From the NCBI GenBank assembly GCA_003550325.1, contig QKWP01000441.1, forward strand, positions 30,577 through 94,576: DNA of 64,000 nt. Direction: 5' to 3'. How positions within the stretch are numbered: the first letter of the stretch is position 1; each line of letters begins with the position of its first letter. Of the stretch, positions 10,893-20,267 are shown piece by piece. The translations under genes were made by a program, and so were the position numbers. This DNA comes from Gigaspora rosea. Lineage: Eukaryota > Glomeromycota > Glomeromycetes > Diversisporales > Gigasporaceae. The notes under the pieces are model-generated. The model was not told where the DNA came from and made no database searches. It saw nothing but the letters and a program-made list of their open reading frames with translations.

Positions 10893-11298
10893 GATGGGTT
10901 GATTTAGACCAGTGTATCCTCCAAAGAATTGTGGTTGGTAGGTAGTAGGTAATAAGGAATAAGCTGATAAGGAACTTCCTTTAGAGTAAGCTACTTCGAT
11001 AGCTTTGCTTTATTTACTGCTTGATTAATAGTTATCAGGGTTTCTGCTTGTACAGGTATTTGAAATTCTTGTCTCAATCTATCTACAAATTGTTGAATTT
11101 TGTCTACTTCAGGATAATTATTATTGGATCGACTCTTCGCCATAACTCTTCAAGGGCAGAATTATAAGCATCGATAGTCTCTCCTGGTTTTTGTTTTCTA
11201 CTCCTTAATGTATAATGCTATTGGGATACTTTGAATGGATCTCTAAACTTTCTAGAGAAAAGTTGGACGAAGGAGTGGTTTGTATGGGTATCGTTGTC
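10893..11298 (-). pseudogene. gag: Gypsy-1 capsid C-terminal half, frameshifted
   Basis: This stretch separates the capsid N-terminal block (ending 11299) from the nucleocapsid block. Minus-strand reading gives patches typical of a Ty3 capsid C-terminal half in more than one frame. Stop codons and frame changes prevent a single open frame. Confidence 0.5.
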
Positions 11299-12600
11299 CT
11301 AGTAGATAAAGTTGAACCGATTTTGATTATACCAGGATAGAGCATTGCCTTTAAAGAAATTAGGGACTATAGCGAGTCGTCTATTTTCAGAAATGTTATT
11401 ACCAACACATGCTCTAGTAAAAGCTTTAACCCATTCAACTGTGTCTTCATCTTGGTTACCAGAGAAAGTAGAAAAATCAATCATTTTATATTCCTTTGAA
11501 TTGGTAGTTGCAGTTGGTCTTTTGGCGTTATTATTAACAATTTCTTTTAATTCTTCTATAATGCTTTTTATAGCATCCTCAGCATTAAATTCATCCTCTT
11601 CATTATCATCACCTTTATCTTCATCTTGACGTTCTTTATTACTATTACTTGGTCTGATAGATACTTGTCTTTTTTCTGTGCCTCTTTGAGAGTTGTCATT
11701 TATATATAAATTAGTCATTCTATCATCATCATTAAAATGAAGTAGATCATTATTTTGATCAGTTCTTCTATTGTTATTTCTACCACTTTGAGACATGGTT
11801 AAATTTCCTAATTGACAGACAAGACTAGAGAAAATATTATCGTCAAAGTAATTATTAATTTGAGGTTTATCAATAGTTGAATAGTTAATATCAGAAGATT
11901 GGGGGTTGTTGGTATCAATTAGATGGTCAGATGTGGTTTGATAGCTATTATTATTGGAAGTGGATGAGCTAGATTCTTCTGTGGTGAGGATGTAGTCATT
12001 ATTTATTTGACTAAGAATTTGTCGAGTATTATGTAGGCTTCGTCTTATTTGATTATGATTTTGTTCAATTTGGTTATTTATAGTGGGTATAGATGGATTG
12101 GAAGAGTGAGAAGATGTAGAGTTTTTTTCAGAATGGTCTTCAAGGTTAATAGCTCCGTTGGAATCTTCTGAATTATCTGAATTATTTGTTTCTAGTATTT
12201 CTGTTGATGCAGGCGAGTCAATGAATCTACAAGTTTGTTTCCACTTTTCAATTACTTCTGTTACAATTAAATCAAATTCTTGTGGAGGTTGGTTGTTTTG
12301 ATATCTGATAGTGGTTATTAATCGATGGATATGAGGTGTTAAATCTTCAGTTATAGGTAACCAAAATGTATCGTTAAAATAGTCAACAGTATAGGCAGAG
12401 AGATTTTCAGCTTTGTAAGTAGGATGAAACCAATTCCAAAATCTATAAAATTTTTCAGTGATATAATATTCGTTGGTAGGATGGCAAGCAGGACAGCTGG
12501 GGTCGGGTCGTTTACTATATCTTCTACGGTTTACTGATCGATTAGTTTCGTGTAGGAAATTATGATTAGCTATTCGTTGCTTGTATTGGTCAATATTCAT
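11299..12600 (-). pseudogene. gag: Gypsy-1 Gag N-terminal region and start of capsid
   Basis: Starts at the ATG 12600, 8 bases after the stop of the upstream ORF, and runs 433 codons. Residues 17-19 are HET, Cys36-x2-Cys39 follows, and FYRFW is at 51-55. The same three landmarks at nearly the same spacing open Gypsy-2 Gag. Residues about 130-360 are Asn/Ser/Thr-rich and disordered in character. The end (FSTFSGNQDEDTVEWVKAF, then NFFKGNALSWYNQ) is the N-terminal part of a retrotransposon capsid domain, cut by a stop. The N-terminal domain is not one I know from standard Ty3 Gag proteins. Confidence 0.8.
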
Positions 12601-12608
12601 AAAGAGGT

Positions 12609-13118
12609 TTAGTCAAAGTAGGTAGAGAAGCCATGTAGTTGGCGATATTTAAATAGATCGTTTATACCGTCAGTTGATTTAATATTATTATATAATTCTT
12701 CTTCGTAAAGTTTCAAATTAGTATACTGGTAAGGAGTATAGGTACATTGAAGGAGAGATTTTTGTTGTGGAATAGCAGAGGTTGGATAGGGAACACCTTG
12801 AGAATTATCCAGAGTTGGAAATTCTAAGTAATCAATAGTTTGATAGGAAGGGGTTTGGAATCCTTGGTCAATAACTTGTCCGTTATCCCAAAGATCTTCA
12901 GATGTTGGATATGATTTGCCGTTTCTCCAAGAGAAATCAGAGAATTTAAAATATTTAAATAAAATATTGATTTGTTGAGAATTTAAAGGTGACCCGAATT
13001 GGAGTTGATTAATAGCAGATTTAAGAGTTTCAATTAGATTATTATATTCCTCGTTAGTAGGAATATGATTGAGGAAATACCAAGCGAAATCAAAGTATTT
13101 TTGTGAAAAGGGTTGCAT
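12609..13118 (-). CDS. Gypsy-1 upstream ORF (ORF0), unknown function
   Basis: An open minus-strand frame of 169 codons between the 5' LTR (ending 13666) and Gag. Its TAA stop is 8 bases before the Gag ATG. It starts MQPFSQKYFDFAWYFL. It is rich in Tyr, Asn, Gln and Phe, contains SDFSWRNGKSYPTSEDLW, and ends FKYRQLHGFSTYFD. I see no zinc ligands, signal peptide or membrane segment. It has no counterpart before the Gypsy-2 Gag, where the leader is only about 300 bases. It may be an extra ORF of this lineage or an N-terminal part of Gag separated by mutation. Intactness in a decayed element is mildly surprising. Confidence 0.6.
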   Translation of the reverse strand: MQPFSQKYFDFAWYFLNHIPTNEEYNNLIETLKSAINQLQFGSPLNSQQINILFKYFKFSDFSWRNGKSYPTSEDLWDNGQVIDQGFQTPSYQTIDYLEFPTLDNSQGVPYPTSAIPQQKSLLQCTYTPYQYTNLKLYEEELYNNIKSTDGINDLFKYRQLHGFSTYFD

Positions 13119-13665
13119 ATAGTAAGTACGGGGTTAATATTAAGATATACGAGAGAATATAGAAAGAATTTAAAGAACTTTGATAATAAATAATAATAGT
13201 TGGCTAAGATTTAACTAATATTTTAAGGGACTAGTTATATGATAGTATATAATATAAAATAGAACCCCTATACTATAAAATTTTGTTTTGTGTAATATTA
13301 CTCAAAAATCCAAAGATCTATATAATTCTGACTAGTACGGGTATTTTAAGCTTTGTGTTACGTCAATAAGAAAGGGTAAAAAAAAATTTTAAAATAGTTT
13401 GATATAGCTAGCTAAAAGAAATAAAGAAAATTTAAAAGAAAATACGAAAAGAAAAGAAAAGAAGAAAGAAAGAGAATAAAGGAACTTAGAAGAAAGAGTT
13501 GTAACTATATAAGAAAGTATAATTCCAAAAAAAATTAACCAAAAATTTTAATCCAAAAACTAAACTGATATAAAAATTTAAGAATCACAAATACAACAAA
13601 TTTAAGAAAATAAATTGGAAATCACAAACACAAGAAGTTATAGGTCCTGTCGTCGTCGCCAAAAC
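13119..13665 (-). other. Gypsy-1 leader, with candidate primer-binding site
   Basis: About 550 AT-rich bases between the 5' LTR and ORF0. Immediately inside the LTR the minus strand reads GTTTTGGCGACGACGACAGG. The TGGCGACGACGAC core would be the tRNA primer-binding site by position, but I cannot assign a tRNA. No ORF is seen otherwise. Confidence 0.4.
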
Positions 13666-14347
13666 TGTAATATAGTAACTTTTAGGCAATACATAATATC
13701 AAAGAAGTCAATAATAAAAGACAATAAATCCAAAAATAGTAATAATACAATTTAATATGTCGACAAAGTAGAAGAGAATAATAATTCAACCAAAGAAATT
13801 AATAATCAACAGAATAAAGGTCCTTTATACGATGGATAAAGGATCAAGGAATATAAAGGCAATGGCTTTATATTTTAAAGGATAATATCAGTTTATTAAA
13901 TATAAAATTTTAAGTACAAATATTTTTATAAAGGAAAAGAATTAAAGGACAGAACCTGCTTTGACTTGAGAGAAAAAGCAGTGTTTATATATCTGTAAAA
14001 ACTTAAGATTTTCTCTATAACGAGATATAATAACGAGTTATGATAACGAGTTATGATAACGAAATATGATAACAAGTTATAATAACGAGATATGATAACG
14101 AGTTATAATATTGAGATATGATAACGAGTTATAATAACGAGTTATAATAACGAGTTATAATAATGAGTTATGATAACGAGTTATTAATAAAAATAACTTC
14201 TTTTTGAGAACGGAGAAAAGTTTTTCTAATAAAATTAATACTATAGATTTGATTACTTCAATAAAATTTATACTATTCTAACTATTTTTATGATATTTTC
14301 CTAATACTAATATTTTAAAATGATACTAAAATTATACAAATATAACA
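13666..14347 (-). repeat. Gypsy-1 5' LTR
   Basis: 682 bp, TG...CA ended, matching 3963-4940 apart from substitutions, a 46-base deletion after GGCAA and absence of MITE-A. Positions 14017-14185 hold the GATAACGAGTTAT 13-mer array. The promoter for Gypsy-1 transcription on the minus strand would lie here. Confidence 0.9.
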
Positions 14348-14375
14348 ATATATAAATTTACATATAAAACCCATA

Positions 14376-14528
14376 GGGCAGTGTCATTAATCACCTGATT
14401 ATTTTTTATCAGAGGCCTACCCCCCCTCCCTCTTCCTCAATATATAAATAGTCAGGTTCTTATATATAATTTCAACTTTTTTTACCCCCCTCCCTCCCTA
14501 AAAAATCACCTGATTTTTGTTACTCCCC
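14376..14528. mobile_element. MITE-C copy 1 (3-bp TSD)
   Basis: 153 bp. It starts GGGCAGTGTCATTAATCACC and ends AATCACCTGATTTTTG..ACTCCCC, with imperfect inverted ends of the type GGG.AGTA.CA..AATCA. ATA duplications flank it (14373-14375 and 14529-14531). It interrupts the right half of the palindromic element: deleting it joins ACCCATA to TCTAACTTG, matching the left half. Confidence 0.85.
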
Positions 14529-14531
14529 ATA

Positions 14532-14890
14532 TCTAACTTGATTGGCTAATGATACAAATTCTTAACTATCTCGGGATCCCGTGATTGGATTTTAATGATT
14601 TTGGGCTTGTTGGAATTGTCTTATTGAGACGAACATTTTGGTAGTTAAATCATCCAAAATGGACCAGTAGATCAGAAGTTATTCAGGATTAAAATATTTA
14701 TTTAAAAATTTCAAATTTACTATTAAATTTGTATAAAATTCAAAGTATCTTGGAATCCTGTAATTGGATTTTAATGATTTTGGTCTTGTTAGAATCCTCT
14801 CATAGAGATGAACATTTTGGTAGTTAAATTATCTAAAACGGACCAGTGGATCAGAAGTTATTGGCCAATTCCAAAAATAAACCGATATGA
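14532..14890. mobile_element. Right half of the palindromic element split by Gypsy-1
   Basis: Two copies of the unit with ATTTTAATGATTTTGG, a GTCTTATTGAGACGAACA-like core and ACCAGTRGATCAGAAGTTA. It is the inverse complement of 3595-3962, ending GGCCAATTCCAAAAATAAAC, which mirrors the outer end at 3600. Confidence 0.7.
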
Positions 14891-15435
14891 TAGTAATATG
14901 ATAATTAAAGTTATTTTTTAAACCAAATTTTACAATTTGTATTAAAATTATATGGGACTTATACTTAGAATTTTAAAAAGTTTGTTAATAAATAAAGATA
15001 AAATTTTGTATTTTTTTTTAAAAAAATTGATTTTTAAAAGTTTTACTATATAGACAACTTTATTTTTTTTCTTATAATTTAAAAATAAATATTACTATTT
15101 TATAATCCTTATTTTTAAAGGAAAATTATAAATGGCGACTCTATATGATCGGCCAATCAGATTTAAGATTGGTAATCATATACTAGTAGCTTGTCTCTGG
15201 AGTACCTGATTCAATCTAGATACCCGATTCGATCTAGATTAGATCTACAGGTAAATCTAGATTTTTTTTTTTTCATTTCGCGTATTTCTTTTTTGGCTGT
15301 CTTTAGATAAGTATATTTTTTTTTCTTTTTTTGCTTGTTGCTATCACTAACTTCTCTTTTTTTTAGGTCTTTTAGAACCCCGAATAATCTATGTAAGGTT
15401 ATATTTGAGCATCATAGTAAAAATTTTTTTGGTTA

Positions 15436-15587
15436 GGGCAGTATCATTAATCACCTAATTATTTTTTATCAGAGGCCTACCCCCCTCCCTCTTCTTTAAT
15501 ATATATATAGACAGGTTCTTATATATAATTTCAACATTTTTTTACCCCCTCCTCCCCTAAAAAATCACCTGATTTTTGTCACTCCCC
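15436..15587. mobile_element. MITE-C copy 2 (3-bp TSD)
   Basis: 152 bp, closely similar to 14376-14528. The flanking duplication is TTA (15433-15435 and 15588-15590). The internal TACCCCCCTCCCTCTTC tract is conserved among all three copies. Confidence 0.85.
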
Positions 15588-15701
15588 TTAGCAGTTTTGG
15601 TTTTGTATATATAAGCTACATTTCAAACACTAAATCGAACTTTTATCCATCTTTACCTTTTTTTGAAATATAATGTCTCTAAAAAAAAAAAACAAAAAAA
15701 A

Positions 15702-16636
15702 NNNNNNNNNNNNNNNNNNNNNNNNNNNNNNNNNNNNNNNNNNNNNNNNNNNNNNNNNNNNNNNNNNNNNNNNNNNNNNNNNNNNNNNNNNNNNNNNNNN
15801 NNNNNNNNNNNNNNNNNNNNNNNNNNNNNNNNNNNNNNNNNNNNNNNNNNNNNNNNNNNNNNNNNNNNNNNNNNNNNNNNNNNNNNNNNNNNNNNNNNNN
15901 NNNNNNNNNNNNNNNNNNNNNNNNNNNNNNNNNNNNNNNNNNNNNNNNNNNNNNNNNNNNNNNNNNNNNNNNNNNNNNNNNNNNNNNNNNNNNNNNNNNN
16001 NNNNNNNNNNNNNNNNNNNNNNNNNNNNNNNNNNNNNNNNNNNNNNNNNNNNNNNNNNNNNNNNNNNNNNNNNNNNNNNNNNNNNNNNNNNNNNNNNNNN
16101 NNNNNNNNNNNNNNNNNNNNNNNNNNNNNNNNNNNNNNNNNNNNNNNNNNNNNNNNNNNNNNNNNNNNNNNNNNNNNNNNNNNNNNNNNNNNNNNNNNNN
16201 NNNNNNNNNNNNNNNNNNNNNNNNNNNNNNNNNNNNNNNNNNNNNNNNNNNNNNNNNNNNNNNNNNNNNNNNNNNNNNNNNNNNNNNNNNNNNNNNNNNN
16301 NNNNNNNNNNNNNNNNNNNNNNNNNNNNNNNNNNNNNNNNNNNNNNNNNNNNNNNNNNNNNNNNNNNNNNNNNNNNNNNNNNNNNNNNNNNNNNNNNNNN
16401 NNNNNNNNNNNNNNNNNNNNNNNNNNNNNNNNNNNNNNNNNNNNNNNNNNNNNNNNNNNNNNNNNNNNNNNNNNNNNNNNNNNNNNNNNNNNNNNNNNNN
16501 NNNNNNNNNNNNNNNNNNNNNNNNNNNNNNNNNNNNNNNNNNNNNNNNNNNNNNNNNNNNNNNNNNNNNNNNNNNNNNNNNNNNNNNNNNNNNNNNNNNN
16601 NNNNNNNNNNNNNNNNNNNNNNNNNNNNNNNNNNNN
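15702..16636. other. Assembly gap (935 N)
   Basis: A run of N. The start of the Gypsy-2 5' LTR and its left target site must lie inside it, because the sequence resumes inside the LTR tandem-repeat block. Confidence 0.99.
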
Positions 16637-17067
16637 AATGACGCTTAGCGACGCTTAACGACGCTTAGTGATGCTTAGTGATGCTTAGCGATGCTTAATG
16701 ACGCTTAGCGACACTTAGCTCAATAGATATATAAACCCACCTTATTTCTCTTAGTTTTAGACAGATCCAGACATTGTATTTTATCTTTACCTTTATATTA
16801 ATTACCCTCCTCTATTATTATTAATAAACTCTTGGGATTTCTAAGGAACAGACACCTTGGAATAGCCCTCTTGTTAAATTAATAAACTGTGTATTATCTT
16901 TTGTTGTTTTATACCGAACTGCCATAGAGAAGTGTGTAGTTTCTTACAGACATAAAAGAAACTATACTTCCCTCTTGCACACCGCTTCACGCCCAAAGTA
17001 AGGGATCTCAGGAGCCGTGTAATTGTTACTTTATCAGAATTAAAAGAAGGCTTCCGGTACTGTAACA
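16637..17067 (+). repeat. Gypsy-2 5' LTR, truncated by the gap
   Basis: Matches the 3' LTR from its tandem-repeat block to the terminal TACTGTAACA. A 10-mer array (GACGCTTAGC variants) occupies 16637-16716. The start lies in the N run. TTTGGTGCCTTCTAGCAG follows directly and is the likely primer-binding region, tRNA not identified. Confidence 0.9.
16728..16735 (+). promoter_or_regulatory. TATA box of Gypsy-2 LTR promoter
   Basis: TATATAAA directly downstream of the 10-mer array. It is identical in position in the 3' LTR (25785-25792), with conserved sequence after it that would be the R region. Confidence 0.55.
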
Positions 17068-17373
17068 TTTGGTGCCTTCTAGCAGAAGCCTATTTAAATT
17101 ATTGGATATTATTAAAGAATTTGGAAATCTTATTATTACTTTTAGCAGAAATTTAATTATTTTTTTTGGCTGTTACTAACACTCTTGCCGTTGATTGCAC
17201 TCTTATTATTCTCTTACAACTTACTTGGAATTTTCTTTTTGTTGGATATTAACTATTTACTATATTTTGGAGATTAAAATTTTGTTAACAGCTTACTACT
17301 AATTTTTTATTTTTGGAGATATTTTATTATTCTTTTATTAGTTTTCTTGAGACTTGGGAACTGCCTTCTCTAT

Positions 17374-18414
17374 ATGAATAGAGCATACGAATTATATTTA
17401 GAACAAATTGAAGTACACGAAACAAGTCATCCTTCCTCACTTGTAGTAGACATTTTGCAAGCCTACCATTCTGATTTATCTTGTACTATCTGTTATCCTG
17501 TTGCTAATTTATACCGTCCCTTTCACCGATTTTGGGGAACATATCGAGACAATTATTTTGCTACCCAATATTCACAAAAGACAAACAACTCTTACTGTGT
17601 TTTAGTTGCTACTACTGATTATAATACTGCTAGAGCCGCTGCTCGAAATATTGTTTTTAGTTGCCGCTATAATAACGACCTTTTTGACCCAAAAGAAGTT
17701 ATTGCTGGTCTACTCCTTGCACATACCCCCTATACTCTTGCACCTACCTTACCTCTTAATTTTGAAGCTACCCTACTCGATCTTCATATCGAGGACCTCT
17801 TACCTTCTACACCTACTCCAACTCGACTAAGGACTGAAAACCTTTTATACAATTTCCAAAATCAATTAGGAAGAACTGAATTAAACTTTGACGTTTCTCC
17901 ACCCAGATCTATATTTACTTTAGGATCTGAACAATTAGCTGACACTGGTATTGGTTCTTCCACTAATACTTATATACCAATCCCTCCAAGCCTTGCACTT
18001 CCTTCTTCACCTATCTCAGAAATTCCATATCATTATACTCGTGAAACTACTCCTCCTTCACAAAATCGCTTCTTTCGCTATATACAACAAACCTTTTCTC
18101 CTGCTCGCACAACTGTTCCTCCACCTCCTCCTGTGACTGAATTTTACCCTACTGTTAATTTAGATATAAACGTTACTCCACGCCATACACCTCCATTACT
18201 TAATACACCTCTTCTTAACGACCAAAATTTAGTTGACCCCCTTGATCATTATATTCAAAACCAAGATACTACTATTGTTAGAGCTGACTCTCCTCCACAA
18301 TTCGAGGAAATAAATTTACAACCTCTTGTTGAAGAATTAAACCCTATCTTACCTCCTAACCAATCAGAAAATCTAATGGGTGATCAAGCTTTGCAAGCTC
18401 TGCACAAGCAATAA
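17374..18414 (+). pseudogene. gag: Gypsy-2 Gag N-terminal domain and Pro-rich linker
   Basis: The first ATG in the open frame is at 17374; there is no upstream ATG in frame. Residues 15-17 are HET, Cys37-x2-Cys40 follows, and FHRFW is at 50-54, matching the landmarks of Gypsy-1 Gag. After about residue 140 the chain becomes Pro/Thr/Leu-rich (PPSLALPSSPIS, VPPPPPV), a flexible linker. The frame ends at a TAA (18412), but the neighbouring frame continues sensibly (SAQAITDLAN) into the MITE at 18428, so one base has been gained or lost near 18395. The domain may be a matrix-like or targeting part of Gag; no function is established. Confidence 0.8.
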
Positions 18415-18427
18415 CTGATCTTGCTAA

Positions 18428-18578
18428 GGGCAGTATCATTAATCACCTGATTATTTTTTATCAAAGGCCTACCCCCTCTCCCTCTTCCTTAATATATAAA
18501 TAGTCAGGTTCTTATATATAATTTTAACTTTTTTTACCCCCCTCCCCCTAAAAAATCACCTGATTTTTGTTACTCCCC
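18428..18578. mobile_element. MITE-C copy 3 (3-bp TSD) inside Gypsy-2 gag
   Basis: 151 bp, TAA duplications at 18425-18427 and 18579-18581. Removing element plus one TAA joins GATCTTGCT to AATGCCCTTGG and restores an open Gag reading (DLANALGQGSE). This proves the ends and shows that it inserted into an existing Gypsy-2. Confidence 0.9.
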
Positions 18579-19412
18579 TAATGCCCTTGGACAAGGCTCT
18601 GAGAAAACTCTTATAACTGTTGCAGATTTTTATAGAGTTGGAACCCAAGACCCTGCTGATTGGCTGAAGGAATCTGAAGAGCTGCTACTGCTAACTGATG
18701 GAGTGCTGAACGGAAACTTCAACTTGCTCCTGTGTACTTTAAAGGTATTGCTTTGGACTGGTACACCGCTTTAAACCCAGTACCCAATGCTTTTAATGAT
18801 GACCATAACCAGGACCGAAGTTTCCAGCAGCTTTTTAAGGCACGTTTCTATACTACTAAGCAAAAGGCCCTTTGGCAAAAACAACTTTTCGAGATTAAGC
18901 AAGGACCCACAGAGACTATGGATGGATATGTCAACTGATTTCGTACATTACAAAAGAAAGTGGACCCAACCGGTGTTTTTCCTGCTGATTTTGTTAAACA
19001 ACTTTTTATTCAAGGCTTACGTCCTGAGTATGCAGTTAATGTTCAAGCTGCTATACCTAATACTTTGGCCAATGCTATTGAAGTAGCCCTCTGCTAGGAA
19101 ACTGGAAAATTAATGACTACCCCTACTACCAATACCGACCAAGCCATTCAACAATTTACAGACCAAATTGCTAAACTAAGTATCAACTTAGCTCAGACAC
19201 AGACCACACCTACCTCTTCTGTTAATTATGCCGACAACCATGCCCAAACCCCTCGAATGAAAGAGCCTCCTATCTGTTATTATTGTGGATGCACTGGACA
19301 TTTTATTCAAGATTGTAATAGTAGAAAACAGAACCAACGACAAGGATCCAATTCTCGTCGTAATAATAATAACAATAACCGGAATAGAAATAACAATCAA
19401 AATAGGGACTGA
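18579..19412 (+). pseudogene. gag: Gypsy-2 capsid and zinc knuckle
   Basis: After the MITE, the capsid reads through one frame change (near 18690) into VYFKGIALDWYTAL, FKARFYTTKQKALWQKQL and IKQGPTETMDGYV, a standard retrotransposon Gag capsid. It then passes an in-frame TGA (18936) and TAG (19095). The zinc knuckle CYYCGCTGHFIQDC (CX2CX4HX4C) is at about 19279-19320. An Arg/Asn-rich RNA-binding tail follows and continues past a TGA at 19410. Confidence 0.85.
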
Positions 19413-20267
19413 AATGGCTGCTCCTCTGACCGATATTCCAATAACCGAGACCGTTCTCGCAGTCGTAATAATTCTCGTCCTAGAAGCCAATCTAGAGATA
19501 ATAGTTACAGAAGCCGAAATGATGATAACTATCGCTCTTATCAAAACTCCTCTAATCGATCTCCTTCTTCTTATCATTGAAGTGTTAATTATCTTACACA
19601 AAATCAGACTCAAATGCCCTCTCTTACTGCTAGCAAGTGGGAAACACTGCTCAATAATCCATCTATCCGAGGTGCCTTAGCTACACACATATAAGAAGAA
19701 GCCAAAAATGCCAACCTTGTACAAACACCTGCATATACTACACCTGTCAAATGTAATGTCTCTCTTCAGAATAAACCCTACCAAGCTATTATTGATAGTG
19801 GTGCTTCAATCAGCATGATTGCTCACAAGGCAGTCAAGGAACTTGGATTGACTATTGAAAAGGCCTCTAAAAGCCTTATTGTTCCTGCAGTTGGAACTTC
19901 CACTCGACCTTTAGGGATTATAAAAGACATGCCAATTAAAATTGATCATATTACTATCCCTCTTACTGTAGAAGTAGTAGACACTACTTCTTACTCTCTT
20001 CTCTTAGGCAATGACTGGAATCAAAAAGTAGAAGCAAATTATAATTGGAAAAATGGATGTTATACTTTTAAATGGGAAAACAAGAAACATACTATCCCTA
20101 CTACTTATGAAAGTAACCAACCTCTACCCAGTCAACACACTGTGACTGCACCAGATGAATTAGACCTTTATGAACCAGAATACTTATACCCTCGAAAAGC
20201 TTATACTTTTGATCGAGAAGACTCAGACCAATCTCTGTCACTAGAAGAAAATGAATGGGCCACTTAA
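19413..20267 (+). pseudogene. pro: Gypsy-2 RNA-binding tail and aspartic protease
   Basis: It lies in the same frame as capsid. The Arg/Ser/Asn-rich tail reads through TGA (19578) and TAA (19692). The protease then shows YQAIIDSGASISMIA (catalytic DSG) and, about 75 residues on, YSLLLGNDWNQK, the conserved G-N-D-W-x motif. In-frame stop at 20265. DSG in place of DTG is common in this class. The domain itself, 19770-20100, contains no stop. Confidence 0.85.

Larger units (their letters stand above)
3963..14347 (-). mobile_element. Gypsy-1: decayed Ty3/Gypsy LTR retrotransposon
   Basis: Two related LTRs (3963-4940 and 13666-14347), starting TGTAATATAG and ending ATATAACA on the plus strand, bracket minus-strand remnants. 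In coding order these are an upstream ORF, Gag, zinc knuckles, aspartic protease, reverse transcriptase, RNase H, integrase and a third ORF. PR-RT-RH-IN order is diagnostic of Ty3/Gypsy (Metaviridae-like) elements. A 4-base ATAT is present on both outer flanks and is compatible with a target duplication. The coding region has frameshifts, in-frame stops and MITE insertions at 7841-8230 and 9166-9326, so the element is not autonomous. A purine-rich tract (rc GAAGAAGGAAATAG) lies just inside the LTR at 4941. Confidence 0.92.

Noticed and set aside
15663-16658. Long open frames across 15663-16658
   Set aside because: They consist of the N run and cannot be evaluated.
16874-17068. 64-codon minus-strand frame repeated in both Gypsy-2 LTRs
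   Set aside because: Present twice because the LTR is repeated; it overlaps LTR regulatory sequence and has no recognisable protein features.
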